From contig JACPNQ010000043.1 of assembly GCA_016185425.1 (NCBI GenBank), positions 310,001 through 374,000 on the forward strand: a stretch of 64,000 bases of DNA, in the 5' to 3' direction. Numbering within the stretch: the stretch's first letter is position 1; the number at the start of each line of letters is the position of its first letter. Position numbers and translations under genes: made by a program. The notes under the pieces were generated by a model. That model was not told the DNA's origin, did not search any database, and saw nothing but the letters and a program-made list of their open reading frames with translations. Positions 32,065 to 40,181 of the stretch are shown one piece after another. Source of the stretch: Acidobacteriota bacterium (lineage in GTDB: Bacteria; Acidobacteriota; Terriglobia; Bryobacterales; Bryobacteraceae).

Positions 32065-34518
32065 CTACAGCTTCTTCGCCGACCCCAAATACAACGCGTT
32101 CAGCAACAGCTTAAACGTCCCAAATGGCTGCCCGCGATGCTGCACACGGAACCCATAAAGCACCACTCGCCCCTTCCCATACGCGGCTTCCACCAAAATG
32201 CTCTTCCCCAACACGACACGGTCGCCGCTCAACCATCCGCTCGCCAGCAAATCGCGCTTTGCGAAGTTCGCTACTGGCTTCGCCCCCGGCCCCACGACGT
32301 CCATGATTGGCCCGCCGTTCGAAAACACCACGGCTTCCTTCGGCATCCCGAATCCCAGAGGATTCGTCGTATCCACCGTCGCCCGCAGGAGCGACCCTGG
32401 CGAGTAAAACCCGGTCTCCGCGCCGCGCGTCACATTCCTCACTGCCAGCGGAAAGAACTGCAGCGGCAGCTCCGCCGCCGTCGACAACGCCACCATCGTG
32501 CCGCCATCCCGGACAAACGCATCCAAAGCGGCCACGCCCTGCGCCCCGATCCCGCCCGCGTGCTCTGGACGTGGCCGCGGCCGGCCCCGGTCAATGCTCC
32601 GGTATTCACCCTCCTCCCCGCCCGCGCCATTATCCCGCAGCCCATGCAGGATCGAATCCGTCGTTTGCTGCGCGAACAGGATCGTGTCAAACCGCTCCTT
32701 CAACCCGCCCTTCTGGACATCGGCGTTATGGATCACCGAGTACGGCACCTGGAACTCGTCCAGCAGCCATTGCGTCCAGCCTAGGTCCATGTTCGGCGCG
32801 TACGGCTCGTAAATGGCAACACGCGGCTTGTGCAGCTCCCACAGGTAGCCCGACGTCACCAGCCGGCCGTCGATCGCCCAGCCCACCTTCTCGCCCGCGC
32901 CCAGCATCTTCGCAAGCTGCAAATACGACGAGTTGTCGCGCGCATCCAGCTTCCACTGCGCCGCCGGGACCTCCTTAACCGCCGTCAGCGCAGACGTATC
33001 GAAGCGGTCATTGACGCGCTCCACCTTCACGCCCATCTGCAGCGGAAGCGTCCACCCGGCAACATCGTACGGCCGTTTCGTCGCGCCCGCCGTCCCGGTC
33101 CGCAGTTCCGGATATTCCTGCGGCTCCATCAGGTCGACAAGGTAGGACCGGAACGCCTGCCCCGCCAAAACCACGTAGCTGCCCGCCGGGTACGTCCGCT
33201 CCCCCATCCGGATTTCGGCCTTCGCCTGCTTCACCTCAATCCCGCCAAGCTGCAACCGGCGCAGCATCTCGTTGGCCGTCCAACGGTCCCATTGATCCGG
33301 CGGCACCACGTAGGCGAAAGGCTTTGCCGTATCTGCCATCGCGATGTTCTTTGTCGCCAGGTCCCAGGCCTTGTAAATCCAGTGGTCGGGCATCGACGCG
33401 GCCAGGTTCAGAATAGCCATGTCGGCCGTCAGCATGTATTCGATCGCATCTCGCGCCGTCCACCGCCCGCCCATCCACGGCGAGTAGAAGACTGTTGGCA
33501 CTTTCGTCGGAATTCCGTTCGGGAATCGCTCCGGCAGATCCGCCGGCTTATACTCACGCGGGATCGCGTAAGGCTGCATCGCCGTCTCGGTCAGGATGCC
33601 GTGCATATTGTGAAACGCCGGCGCCGACCGCAGCCCCCCGTTCCACCACGCGTCGAAGCCGTAGTAACTCAGCACGCCGCCCTTCCCTTCCCGCGCGAAC
33701 CGCTCCCGCATAGCCGCCCCGATCAGATTGATCCCCTCCATCACCGGGCCCGGAATCGCCGGATTTAGCGGCTCCGCATACGGCGGCACAAAAATCCGCG
33801 CCGGAAACACGGGCGCCTGGTGCTGGTTGTACATGATCTGCGGGAACCACTCCTGGAACAGCAGCTTGCCGGTGTGCCGCGTCTCTTCGAGGTTGAACAT
33901 GAACCAGTCGCGGTTGTTGTCGTGCCCCGCGTACTTCTGGTACAGCCCCGGCAAGGCCGCATCTTCATACGCCGTTCCAACGTTCTTCCGGAACCAGTGG
34001 GCAATCAAGTCCTGCCCATCGGGGTTGATCACCGGGACATGCACCAGAATCACCTTGTCCCGGATCTTCCGAACCTCCTCGCTCTCATCGCTCACCATCT
34101 TGTAAGCCAGCTCCGGCGACCCCTGCGGGCATGCCGCTTCCGACGAGTGAATCCCGGCGTCAATCCAGACAAAAACCTTGCCTTCTTTCGCGATCCGCGC
34201 TGCCTCTTCCCTGCTCGCCAGGCCCAGCGCCATCCGCTGGTTCATCTCCTTGTACTTAACGAGCTGCCGGATATTTTCTTCTGAAGAAATCAGCGAAACG
34301 TACATCGGCTTACCGGTCGAAGTCTTCCCGTACTGGATCAGCTTCAACCGCGGCGAGGCCTTTTCAAGCTTCTGGTAATACGTGATGATTTCGCCGTAAT
34401 CGGCTAATTTGTAATCGGTTCCAGGACGATAACCCAGATGGTCGGCCGGTGTCGGTACGGCAGCCGCGAACGAGGAGACCGCGAGCAGAATCAAAGATAG
34501 GAGGTGCCGGAAGGACAT
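32065..34518 (-). CDS. Secreted M14-family zinc carboxypeptidase-like protein
   Basis: 817 residues, signal peptide MSFRHLLSLILLAVSSFAAA. The M14 catalytic domain is N-terminal: YGKTSTGKPMYVSLIS opens it, the zinc pair is in GIHSSEAACPQ (His and Glu, about 123-126), and the third His in MYNQHQAPVFP (about 230), with NPDGQDLIAHW and GHDNNRDW as other family landmarks. The C-terminal half (about 500-800) is a class I glutamine-amidotransferase-like region of the kind attached to large bacterial M14 proteins; residues such as DAFVRDGGTMVALS fit it. It probably trims peptides outside the inner membrane. It is divergent from aguB with only 14 bases between starts. Confidence 0.85.
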   Translation of the reverse strand: MSFRHLLSLILLAVSSFAAAVPTPADHLGYRPGTDYKLADYGEIITYYQKLEKASPRLKLIQYGKTSTGKPMYVSLISSEENIRQLVKYKEMNQRMALGLASREEAARIAKEGKVFVWIDAGIHSSEAACPQGSPELAYKMVSDESEEVRKIRDKVILVHVPVINPDGQDLIAHWFRKNVGTAYEDAALPGLYQKYAGHDNNRDWFMFNLEETRHTGKLLFQEWFPQIMYNQHQAPVFPARIFVPPYAEPLNPAIPGPVMEGINLIGAAMRERFAREGKGGVLSYYGFDAWWNGGLRSAPAFHNMHGILTETAMQPYAIPREYKPADLPERFPNGIPTKVPTVFYSPWMGGRWTARDAIEYMLTADMAILNLAASMPDHWIYKAWDLATKNIAMADTAKPFAYVVPPDQWDRWTANEMLRRLQLGGIEVKQAKAEIRMGERTYPAGSYVVLAGQAFRSYLVDLMEPQEYPELRTGTAGATKRPYDVAGWTLPLQMGVKVERVNDRFDTSALTAVKEVPAAQWKLDARDNSSYLQLAKMLGAGEKVGWAIDGRLVTSGYLWELHKPRVAIYEPYAPNMDLGWTQWLLDEFQVPYSVIHNADVQKGGLKERFDTILFAQQTTDSILHGLRDNGAGGEEGEYRSIDRGRPRPRPEHAGGIGAQGVAALDAFVRDGGTMVALSTAAELPLQFFPLAVRNVTRGAETGFYSPGSLLRATVDTTNPLGFGMPKEAVVFSNGGPIMDVVGPGAKPVANFAKRDLLASGWLSGDRVVLGKSILVEAAYGKGRVVLYGFRVQHRGQPFGTFKLLLNALYLGSAKKL

Positions 34519-34532
34519 GAGAGAATCTTACT

Positions 34533-35429
34533 ATGACCCCTGTTACACAGAGGCCGTTCCGCGTAGGTTTAGTGCAGATGTCCTGCTCAACCGACCCGGT
34601 TGAGAACCTCGAAAAGGCTGTCCAGAAAGTCCGCGAAGCCGCAAAGGCCGGCGCGCAGATCGTCTGCCTGCAGGAGCTCTTTCGCTCGCAGTATTTCTGC
34701 CGCAAAGAGGACGCGGATCTATTCGACCTCGCCGAACCTATTCCCGGCGAATCGACGGCCGCGATGGCCAAAATCGCCAAGGAGTGTAACGTCGTCATCG
34801 TCGCTTCTCTCTTCGAGAAGCGCGCCGAAGGGCTCTACCACAACACCGCGGCCATCATCGATGCCGATGGCGCGCTGATGGGCATCTACCGCAAGATGCA
34901 CATCCCCGACGACCCTCTCTACTACGAGAAGTTCTATTTCACCCCCGGCGACCTCGGGTTTAAGACATGGGACACGCGCTACGGCCGTATCGGCGTGCTC
35001 GTCTGCTGGGATCAGTGGTATCCCGAAGGCGCACGGCTCACCGCGCTGCAAGGCGCGAATATTCTGTTCTACCCGACCGCCATCGGCTGGCATCCCGGCG
35101 AGAAAACCGAATACGGTCCTCGCCAACTCGACGCCTGGCTCACGATACAACGCAGCCACGCGATCGCCAACGGCATCTATGTCGCGGCCGTCAACCGCGT
35201 TGGCTTCGAGCAGGGTCCCGACGACACGGGCCTCGAGTTCTGGGGCAACTCCTTCCTCGCCGACCCGCAAGGCCAGGTCCTCGCCCAAGCCTCTTCCGGC
35301 AAAGAAGAGATCCTCGTTCACGAGTGCGACCCCCGCGAGATGGACACCGTTCGCCGTAACTGGCCCTTCTTCCGCGACCGCCGCATCGACCACTACGGAG
35401 ACATAGCGAAGCGATGGCTCGACAAGTAG
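34533..35429 (+). CDS. aguB: N-carbamoylputrescine amidase
   Basis: 298 residues, nitrilase superfamily. The triad is Glu in CLQELFRSQYFC (about 48), Lys in YRKMHIPDDP (about 120) and Cys in VCWDQWYPEGAR (about 157). The motifs RSQYFC, DPLYYEKFYFTPGD and the C-terminal RRNWPFFRDRRIDHY are those of bacterial AguB, which hydrolyses N-carbamoylputrescine to putrescine, CO2 and ammonia. It is followed by agmatine deiminase with a 16-base overlap, so the two steps of the agmatine route to putrescine are translated together. No arginine decarboxylase is in the window. Confidence 0.93.
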   Translation: MTPVTQRPFRVGLVQMSCSTDPVENLEKAVQKVREAAKAGAQIVCLQELFRSQYFCRKEDADLFDLAEPIPGESTAAMAKIAKECNVVIVASLFEKRAEGLYHNTAAIIDADGALMGIYRKMHIPDDPLYYEKFYFTPGDLGFKTWDTRYGRIGVLVCWDQWYPEGARLTALQGANILFYPTAIGWHPGEKTEYGPRQLDAWLTIQRSHAIANGIYVAAVNRVGFEQGPDDTGLEFWGNSFLADPQGQVLAQASSGKEEILVHECDPREMDTVRRNWPFFRDRRIDHYGDIAKRWLDK

Positions 35430-36427
35430 GCGGCTGGCGCATGCCCGCCGAGTGGGAGCCGCACGAAGGCACCTGGCTCGGCTGGCCCCATGAGAAGTCC
35501 GATTGGCCGGGCAAGTTCGCCCCCATCCCGTTCGTCTACGGCAAGATCATCGCCCGCCTTTCCCGGCACGAGCGGGTGCACATCCTGTTCAAGTCCGATG
35601 CCGAAATGCCTACCGCGATGCGTCTCGCTAAGCGCGAAGGCGCGAACGTTGCCAACATCGACTGCCACCTCTGCCCAACCGACCGTAGCTGGGTCCGCGA
35701 CACGGCGCCCATCTTCACCGTCGACGGCGCCGGCGGGCTCTGCGCTACCGACTGGCACTTCAACGGCTGGGCGAAATATCCCAACTGGAAACGCGACGAC
35801 AAGGTCCCTGCCTTCGTCGCCAGGAAACTGCGATGCCGGCGAGTGGTCCCGATGGCCGAAGGCAAGAGGGTGGTGCTCGAAGGCGGCTCTATCGACGTGA
35901 ATGGCAAGGGCACGCTTCTGACTACCGAAGAGTGCCTGCTCAGCCCGATCCAGGCCCGTAATCCGCATCTCACGCGAGAACAGATTGAGGCGATCTTGTC
36001 GGAACACCTCGGGGTCGACCGGATCGTCTGGCTCCTCAATGGAATCGAGGGCGACGACACGCACGGGCATGTCGACGACCTCGCCCGCTTCACCGGGCCC
36101 AGGACCGTCGTCCTCGCCACCGAGAACCTCCGCCGCGACCCCAACGCCCAAGTCCTCCGCAAGCACGAAGACCTCGACATCGTTCCGCTGCCGATGCCGG
36201 ATCCTGTCTACTACGACCGCCAGCGCCTCCCCGCGAGCTATGCCAACTTCTACATCGCGAACGGGCAGGTCCTGGTCCCGGCCTTTAACGACCGGCACGA
36301 CCGCCTCGCGCTCAATACGCTCGCGAAGCTCTTCCCCGATCGCGAAGTCATCGGCATCGACTGTACCGATCTCGTCCTCGGCCTCGGCACCCTCCACTGC
36401 ATGACCCAGCAGCAGCCGCTCGCGTGA
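35414..36427 (+). CDS. aguA: Agmatine deiminase
   Basis: 337 residues. The peptidyl-arginine-deiminase fold is marked by PAEWEPHEGTWLGWPH at the start, DRSWVRDTAPIF (about 90-101, substrate Asp), VLEGGSIDVNGKGTLLTTEECL (about 153-175), GDDTHGHVDDLARF (about 213-226, His/Asp) and the catalytic Cys in GTLHCMTQQ near the C-terminus. It converts agmatine to N-carbamoylputrescine. The start codon lies inside the end of aguB (16-base overlap), a coupling arrangement that is reversed relative to clusters where aguA comes first. Confidence 0.94.
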   Translation: MARQVGGWRMPAEWEPHEGTWLGWPHEKSDWPGKFAPIPFVYGKIIARLSRHERVHILFKSDAEMPTAMRLAKREGANVANIDCHLCPTDRSWVRDTAPIFTVDGAGGLCATDWHFNGWAKYPNWKRDDKVPAFVARKLRCRRVVPMAEGKRVVLEGGSIDVNGKGTLLTTEECLLSPIQARNPHLTREQIEAILSEHLGVDRIVWLLNGIEGDDTHGHVDDLARFTGPRTVVLATENLRRDPNAQVLRKHEDLDIVPLPMPDPVYYDRQRLPASYANFYIANGQVLVPAFNDRHDRLALNTLAKLFPDREVIGIDCTDLVLGLGTLHCMTQQQPLA

Positions 36428-36543
36428 GCCTGCTATCCTAGCGGTTTGCCGGCCATTGTTTCCATCGTCCGCTAGTTGACGGCCTTTATCCGGGCCCAGG
36501 CGCTAGGCCTGTGGTGTGTTCGCGGACGAAAGGAACACTGGAA

Positions 36544-37560
36544 ATGTCCCTCATTCATTGGGGCTGGAACTCCGCGTGGGCGGAGCGTTTTCTAGATCAC
36601 AGAGCGGCTGGCTTGGCGCCGGCCCGCGTCGTAGGTGGAAGCCGCGGCGTGTTTGCGTTGGAAACAGAAAATGGCGGCGTTCGCGGTGAACTGGCCGGGC
36701 GGCTGGAGTACTCGGCGGTATCGGCGGTCGATCTGCCGGTCGCCGGCGATTGGGTCGCCGTCACGCCGACAGACCCGGCGCTCATGGTCGCCGTCGTCGA
36801 GCGCCAGTCGCTCTTCACTCGCGTTGTCGACGACGAGACCCAGCCTCTCGCGGCCAATGCCGACGTCGCGTTTCTCGTCTCGGGGCTCGATGGCGACTGG
36901 AGTCCCAATCGCCTCGATCGATACCTGGCCCTTGCCAATCTGGCTGGCGTCAAGCCTGTCGTGGTGCTCAACAAGCGCGATGTGTGCGCGGATCCGCAAG
37001 CAGCCCTTGCGCACGCGGAGAAGCTGGCGCCCGCAGTCTTGTTGAGCGCATGGCAGGACGACGTGCCCGCTCTTCTCGGCCAGTTTCTTGCGCGTGGCCA
37101 AACGGCGGCTCTCTTCGGATCAAGCGGTGTCGGGAAGTCGACCATCGTCAACGCGCTCGCCGCGGCCGAGGCGCAGACTACGTGCGCTGTACGCGAGTGG
37201 GACTCGCGCGGCCGGCACACGACCACCAGCCGCACGCTCCTGCGCCTGCCGCAAGGCTGGCTGCTGCTCGATATGCCCGGCCTTCGCTCGGTCGGTGTGG
37301 GCGGCGGTGTCGAGGACGCCTTCGCCGAGATCACCCGGCTCGCCGCCGCCTGCCGCTTTACCGACTGCACGCACGGCGGCGAGCCAGGCTGCGCCGTCGT
37401 GGGCGCGGTGACGCCCGGGCGGCTCGCGAGCTACAACAAACTACGAAAGGAGGCGGAATACCAGCACCGCCGGGAAGATCCCGCCGCGCAGAGGGCGTTG
37501 AAGGAGAAGTGGAAGAAGATCCACACCGCCATGCGCCAGCGTCCCGGCAAGCGGGGCTAG
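36544..37560 (+). CDS. rsgA: Ribosome small-subunit-dependent GTPase A
   Basis: 338 residues from ATG 36544 with AAGGAAC upstream; an in-frame ATG-like start 11 codons earlier is less likely. Circularly permuted GTPase order: G4 VVLNKRDV (about 142), G1 FGSSGVGKSTIV (about 197-208), switch Thr in RGRHTTTSRTL (about 230) and G3 DMPGLRS (about 248). A zinc-binding knuckle follows: CRFTDCTHGGEPGC, then the C-terminal helix with RKEAEYQHRR. The N-terminal part is the OB fold. RsgA helps late maturation of the 30S subunit. It stands alone; its stop overlaps the convergent oxidoreductase gene by 4 bases. Confidence 0.92.
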   Translation: MSLIHWGWNSAWAERFLDHRAAGLAPARVVGGSRGVFALETENGGVRGELAGRLEYSAVSAVDLPVAGDWVAVTPTDPALMVAVVERQSLFTRVVDDETQPLAANADVAFLVSGLDGDWSPNRLDRYLALANLAGVKPVVVLNKRDVCADPQAALAHAEKLAPAVLLSAWQDDVPALLGQFLARGQTAALFGSSGVGKSTIVNALAAAEAQTTCAVREWDSRGRHTTTSRTLLRLPQGWLLLDMPGLRSVGVGGGVEDAFAEITRLAAACRFTDCTHGGEPGCAVVGAVTPGRLASYNKLRKEAEYQHRREDPAAQRALKEKWKKIHTAMRQRPGKRG

Positions 37561-38567
37561 CAGCTTACCGGCTTGCCGCCATTCGCGCGGGACTCGTTCA
37601 TGCAGAGCGCGATGTGTACGCTCAAGGCCGAGTCCCGCGGCATGCAGAGCTCGGGTTGCTTCCCGGCGTTGACGCAATCGGCGAAGTACTGGATCTCAGC
37701 CGCGTAACCGTCCACGTCGTCGAGTGCGAGGGCCGATGATTCGCCCGCGGCGTTGTAGAGCGTCGGCGGGCGGTTGTCGGTCGAGAAGTCGATCGTCCCG
37801 CCATCGGCAGAGACCGTGTACTCCATCGAGAAGGGATAGGCCTTCGGATGGTGCCAGCCGCCCGTGATGGTTACCGACGGGATGCTGTCGTAGTGAAGCT
37901 GCGCGCTGATTGAGTCAATGCCGGCTTCGAGGTTCTCGTATCCCGTCGCGGAAACGGCGCGCGGCTTGCCGAACAAGTGGTTCGCCATGTCGACGTCGTG
38001 AATGAGGAGGTCGAAGACGCCGCCGCCGCTTTTGTCGGTCTGCTTCAGCCACTGGCCCCATGCCGGCGCGGCACAACGGCGGCGGAACAGCGCCGAACGC
38101 ACGGCGCCGACCTGGCCGCTATCGAGCAGCCGCTTTAGGGCGGTATAGGCCGGGAAGAAGCGGAGCACCTGCGCGGCCATCAGGATCTTGCCGGCGCTAT
38201 CCGCCGCGGCAATCATCTCCTCGCATTCGGCGCGGCTAAGGCCCATGGGCTTTTCGACAAGGACGTGTTTGTCCGCTTTTAGCGCGGCAAGAGTAAGCGG
38301 CTTGTGGAGATTGGTCGGCAGGCAGATATCGACGGCGTCAACATTCGGATCGGCGAATGCTTCCGCCGCGCCGGCGTATTGAGCGACGTTCGTGAAATCG
38401 TACTTTTCGCCCGGCCCGCCAAGGTTTCCCTGAATACCGCTCATGTCGCCGGAGCGCTTGACGGGGTCGCTCTCGGCGACGGCAACCAGCGAGGCTCCTT
38501 TCACCGATTGCAGCCCCTTCAGATGGGTGCTGCCCATGAATCCCAGACCAATTATGGCGATACGCAT
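37557..38567 (-). CDS. Gfo/Idh/MocA oxidoreductase
   Basis: 336 residues, cytoplasmic (no signal). NAD(P) motif IIGLGFMGSTH (about 5-15), the EKP motif in LVEKPMGLSRAECE (about 105), and the substrate block GGGVFDLLIHDVDMANHL (about 178-195) with the catalytic Asp/His. It is a different subgroup from the two at 29-31.6 kb. It follows an enolase-superfamily gene by 9 bases on the same strand, so they probably act in one sugar or sugar-acid pathway. Confidence 0.88.
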   Translation of the reverse strand: MRIAIIGLGFMGSTHLKGLQSVKGASLVAVAESDPVKRSGDMSGIQGNLGGPGEKYDFTNVAQYAGAAEAFADPNVDAVDICLPTNLHKPLTLAALKADKHVLVEKPMGLSRAECEEMIAAADSAGKILMAAQVLRFFPAYTALKRLLDSGQVGAVRSALFRRRCAAPAWGQWLKQTDKSGGGVFDLLIHDVDMANHLFGKPRAVSATGYENLEAGIDSISAQLHYDSIPSVTITGGWHHPKAYPFSMEYTVSADGGTIDFSTDNRPPTLYNAAGESSALALDDVDGYAAEIQYFADCVNAGKQPELCMPRDSALSVHIALCMNESRANGGKPVSC

Positions 38568-38576
38568 AAGAACCCA

Positions 38577-39788
38577 TTATTGATCGGCAGTCGCGCCATC
38601 GGCGAATTTGTACTCCGGCCTCTTCACGGGCTTGTAGGGATGCGCGGCTGCGACCTTCTCGTCAAGGTCGCAGCCGAGGCCGGGCCTGTCGGGCAGGGGC
38701 GCGAAGCCGCCCGACGGCTCGACCTTCGCACCTTGGAACAGGTCGAGAAGCCACGGGTCGTTCTTGAGGGTGAACTCCTGGATCGTGCAAGCCGGCGTTG
38801 TGGCGTCGACGTGCAGGGAGGCCAGCGTGCTGACGAGGCTCTGCGGATTATGCGGCGCCATCTCGATGCGGTAGGCCTCGGCGATGGTGCCGATCTTTTT
38901 GAGTTCAAGGATGCCGCCCGCATGGCAGACGTCGGGCTGCACGTAGTCGACCAGGTGCCGGGAGCACATCTCGGTGAAGGCGTACTTGGTGAAGTGCCGC
39001 TCGCCAGTTGCGAGAGGCGCCTTGGTCTTCGCGCGCAGATGGGCGAGTTCGCCCAGGTCTTCAAGCTGGGTCGACTCTTCCACAAAGAGCGGGCGCAGGG
39101 GCTCGATGGCGGTGCAGAATTGAACGGCCATTGGGGTAGTCAGCCGGCCATGCGGGTCGAGGGCGATGTCGAACTCATCGCCGACCGCTTTGCGCACCGC
39201 CTCCATCTTGCGGACGCCGCCGAGGACGGTTTTGACGGGGTCGATGAGGTTGTGGTCAGCGTCGATGAAGCTGGACTTCGCGGCCGTGAAACCGAGAGAC
39301 TTCGCGCGCAGGAAGTCTTCGGGCTTGTCGCCCACATCGAGGTAGAGCCGCACACGGTCCCGCGCGGCGCCGCCGAGCATTTTGTAGATCGGCACGCCAA
39401 GCGCCTTACCGGCGATATCCCAAAGGGCGATCTCAATGGCGCTGATGGCGGAGTTGAGGATAGGCCCTCCGCGCCATCGGGGCACGCGGTAGAGCGATTG
39501 CCAGATGGCCTCTATGTTCGTCGGGTCGCGGCCGATCAGGAGCCGCTCGTTATCCATGATCGCGCTCGCGAGGGTTGCCTCTTTGCTCGTGATGGAACCT
39601 TCGCCGAGGCCGGTGAGCCCCTGGTCGGTCGAGACCTTGCAGAAGACCCAGTTGACGCTGCCGACATTGACCGTGAAGGTCTTCAGCCCGGTGATCTTCA
39701 GGTGAAGCGGTTTCGCCTTTTCGTGCGCCGACTGGGCGAAGGCGAGAGCAGGAAAAGCGAGGGTCTGGAGCAGTTGGCGGCGTAGCAT
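38577..39788 (-). CDS. Exported mandelate-racemase/galactonate-dehydratase-like enolase-superfamily protein
   Basis: 403 residues. The N-terminus LRRQLLQTLAFPALAFAQS is a Tat-like or Sec signal, unusual for the superfamily. The capping domain (35-150) leads to the barrel with metal ligands Asp in ALDPHGRL (about 196), Glu in FVEEST (about 222) and Glu in ATGERHF (about 248), and the general base His in MAPHNPQS (about 298). This pattern is closest to galactonate/gluconate dehydratases. Export implies a periplasmic sugar-acid substrate or a wrongly kept signal. Operon with the Gfo/Idh gene downstream (9-base gap). Confidence 0.85.
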   Translation of the reverse strand: MLRRQLLQTLAFPALAFAQSAHEKAKPLHLKITGLKTFTVNVGSVNWVFCKVSTDQGLTGLGEGSITSKEATLASAIMDNERLLIGRDPTNIEAIWQSLYRVPRWRGGPILNSAISAIEIALWDIAGKALGVPIYKMLGGAARDRVRLYLDVGDKPEDFLRAKSLGFTAAKSSFIDADHNLIDPVKTVLGGVRKMEAVRKAVGDEFDIALDPHGRLTTPMAVQFCTAIEPLRPLFVEESTQLEDLGELAHLRAKTKAPLATGERHFTKYAFTEMCSRHLVDYVQPDVCHAGGILELKKIGTIAEAYRIEMAPHNPQSLVSTLASLHVDATTPACTIQEFTLKNDPWLLDLFQGAKVEPSGGFAPLPDRPGLGCDLDEKVAAAHPYKPVKRPEYKFADGATADQ

Positions 39789-39805
39789 GTCCGCCCGATT
39801 CTATT

Positions 39806-40179
39806 ATGTTTGGCATGACACAGAAAACCTGGTCGATCGAAATTACGGCACCGAAGGACAAGATCTGGCGGACGTTGTGGGACGACGCGACCTACCGGCA
39901 ATGGACGAGCGCCTTTAGCGAGACGTCGTACGCGGTTACCGATTGGCAGCAGGGCAGCAAGGTGTTGTTCCTCGACGGGCAAGGGCAAGGGATGGTCAGC
40001 CGTATCGCAGAGACCCGCCCCAATGAGTTTCTGACGAGCGACGCAGTGGAGAAGTGGGCGGGTTCGTACGAGCCGTTACCGTGACCGTGATGCTCGAGCT
40101 GAGCCCGGAGTACGAGACGATGTTCGACGAAATGTGGCCAAAGGCGCTGGCGAAACTGAAAGATCTGGCCGAGGCGTGA
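39806..40179 (+). pseudogene. SRPBCC-family gene with frameshift and internal deletion
   Basis: The 5' part (39806-40083) encodes MTQKTWSIEITAPKDKIW, WDDATYRQWTSAF, SYAVTDWQQGSKVLFLDG, GMVSRIAETRPNEF and KWAGSYE, consecutive blocks of the SRPBCC/AHSA1-like family. The frame ends at TGA 40082-40084. The next frame carries the normal C-terminus (VTVMLELSPEYETMF, KALAKLKDLAEA, stop 40179). The family loop between 'RPNEF' and 'KWAG' and the strand after it are missing, so at least one internal deletion and a frame change separate the two parts. The product would lack the ligand pocket wall. Divergent from the enolase-superfamily gene (17-base gap). Confidence 0.65.
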
Positions 40180-40181
40180 CT

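Noticed and set aside
30000..37000. Replication origin at the C-to-G skew change
   Set aside because: There is no dnaA, dnaN or gyrB, and no cluster of DnaA boxes was noticed, so a local rearrangement is the simpler explanation.
38304..39785. 493-codon plus-strand frame across the enolase-superfamily gene
   Set aside because: Antisense shadow of a gene with all metal ligands in place.
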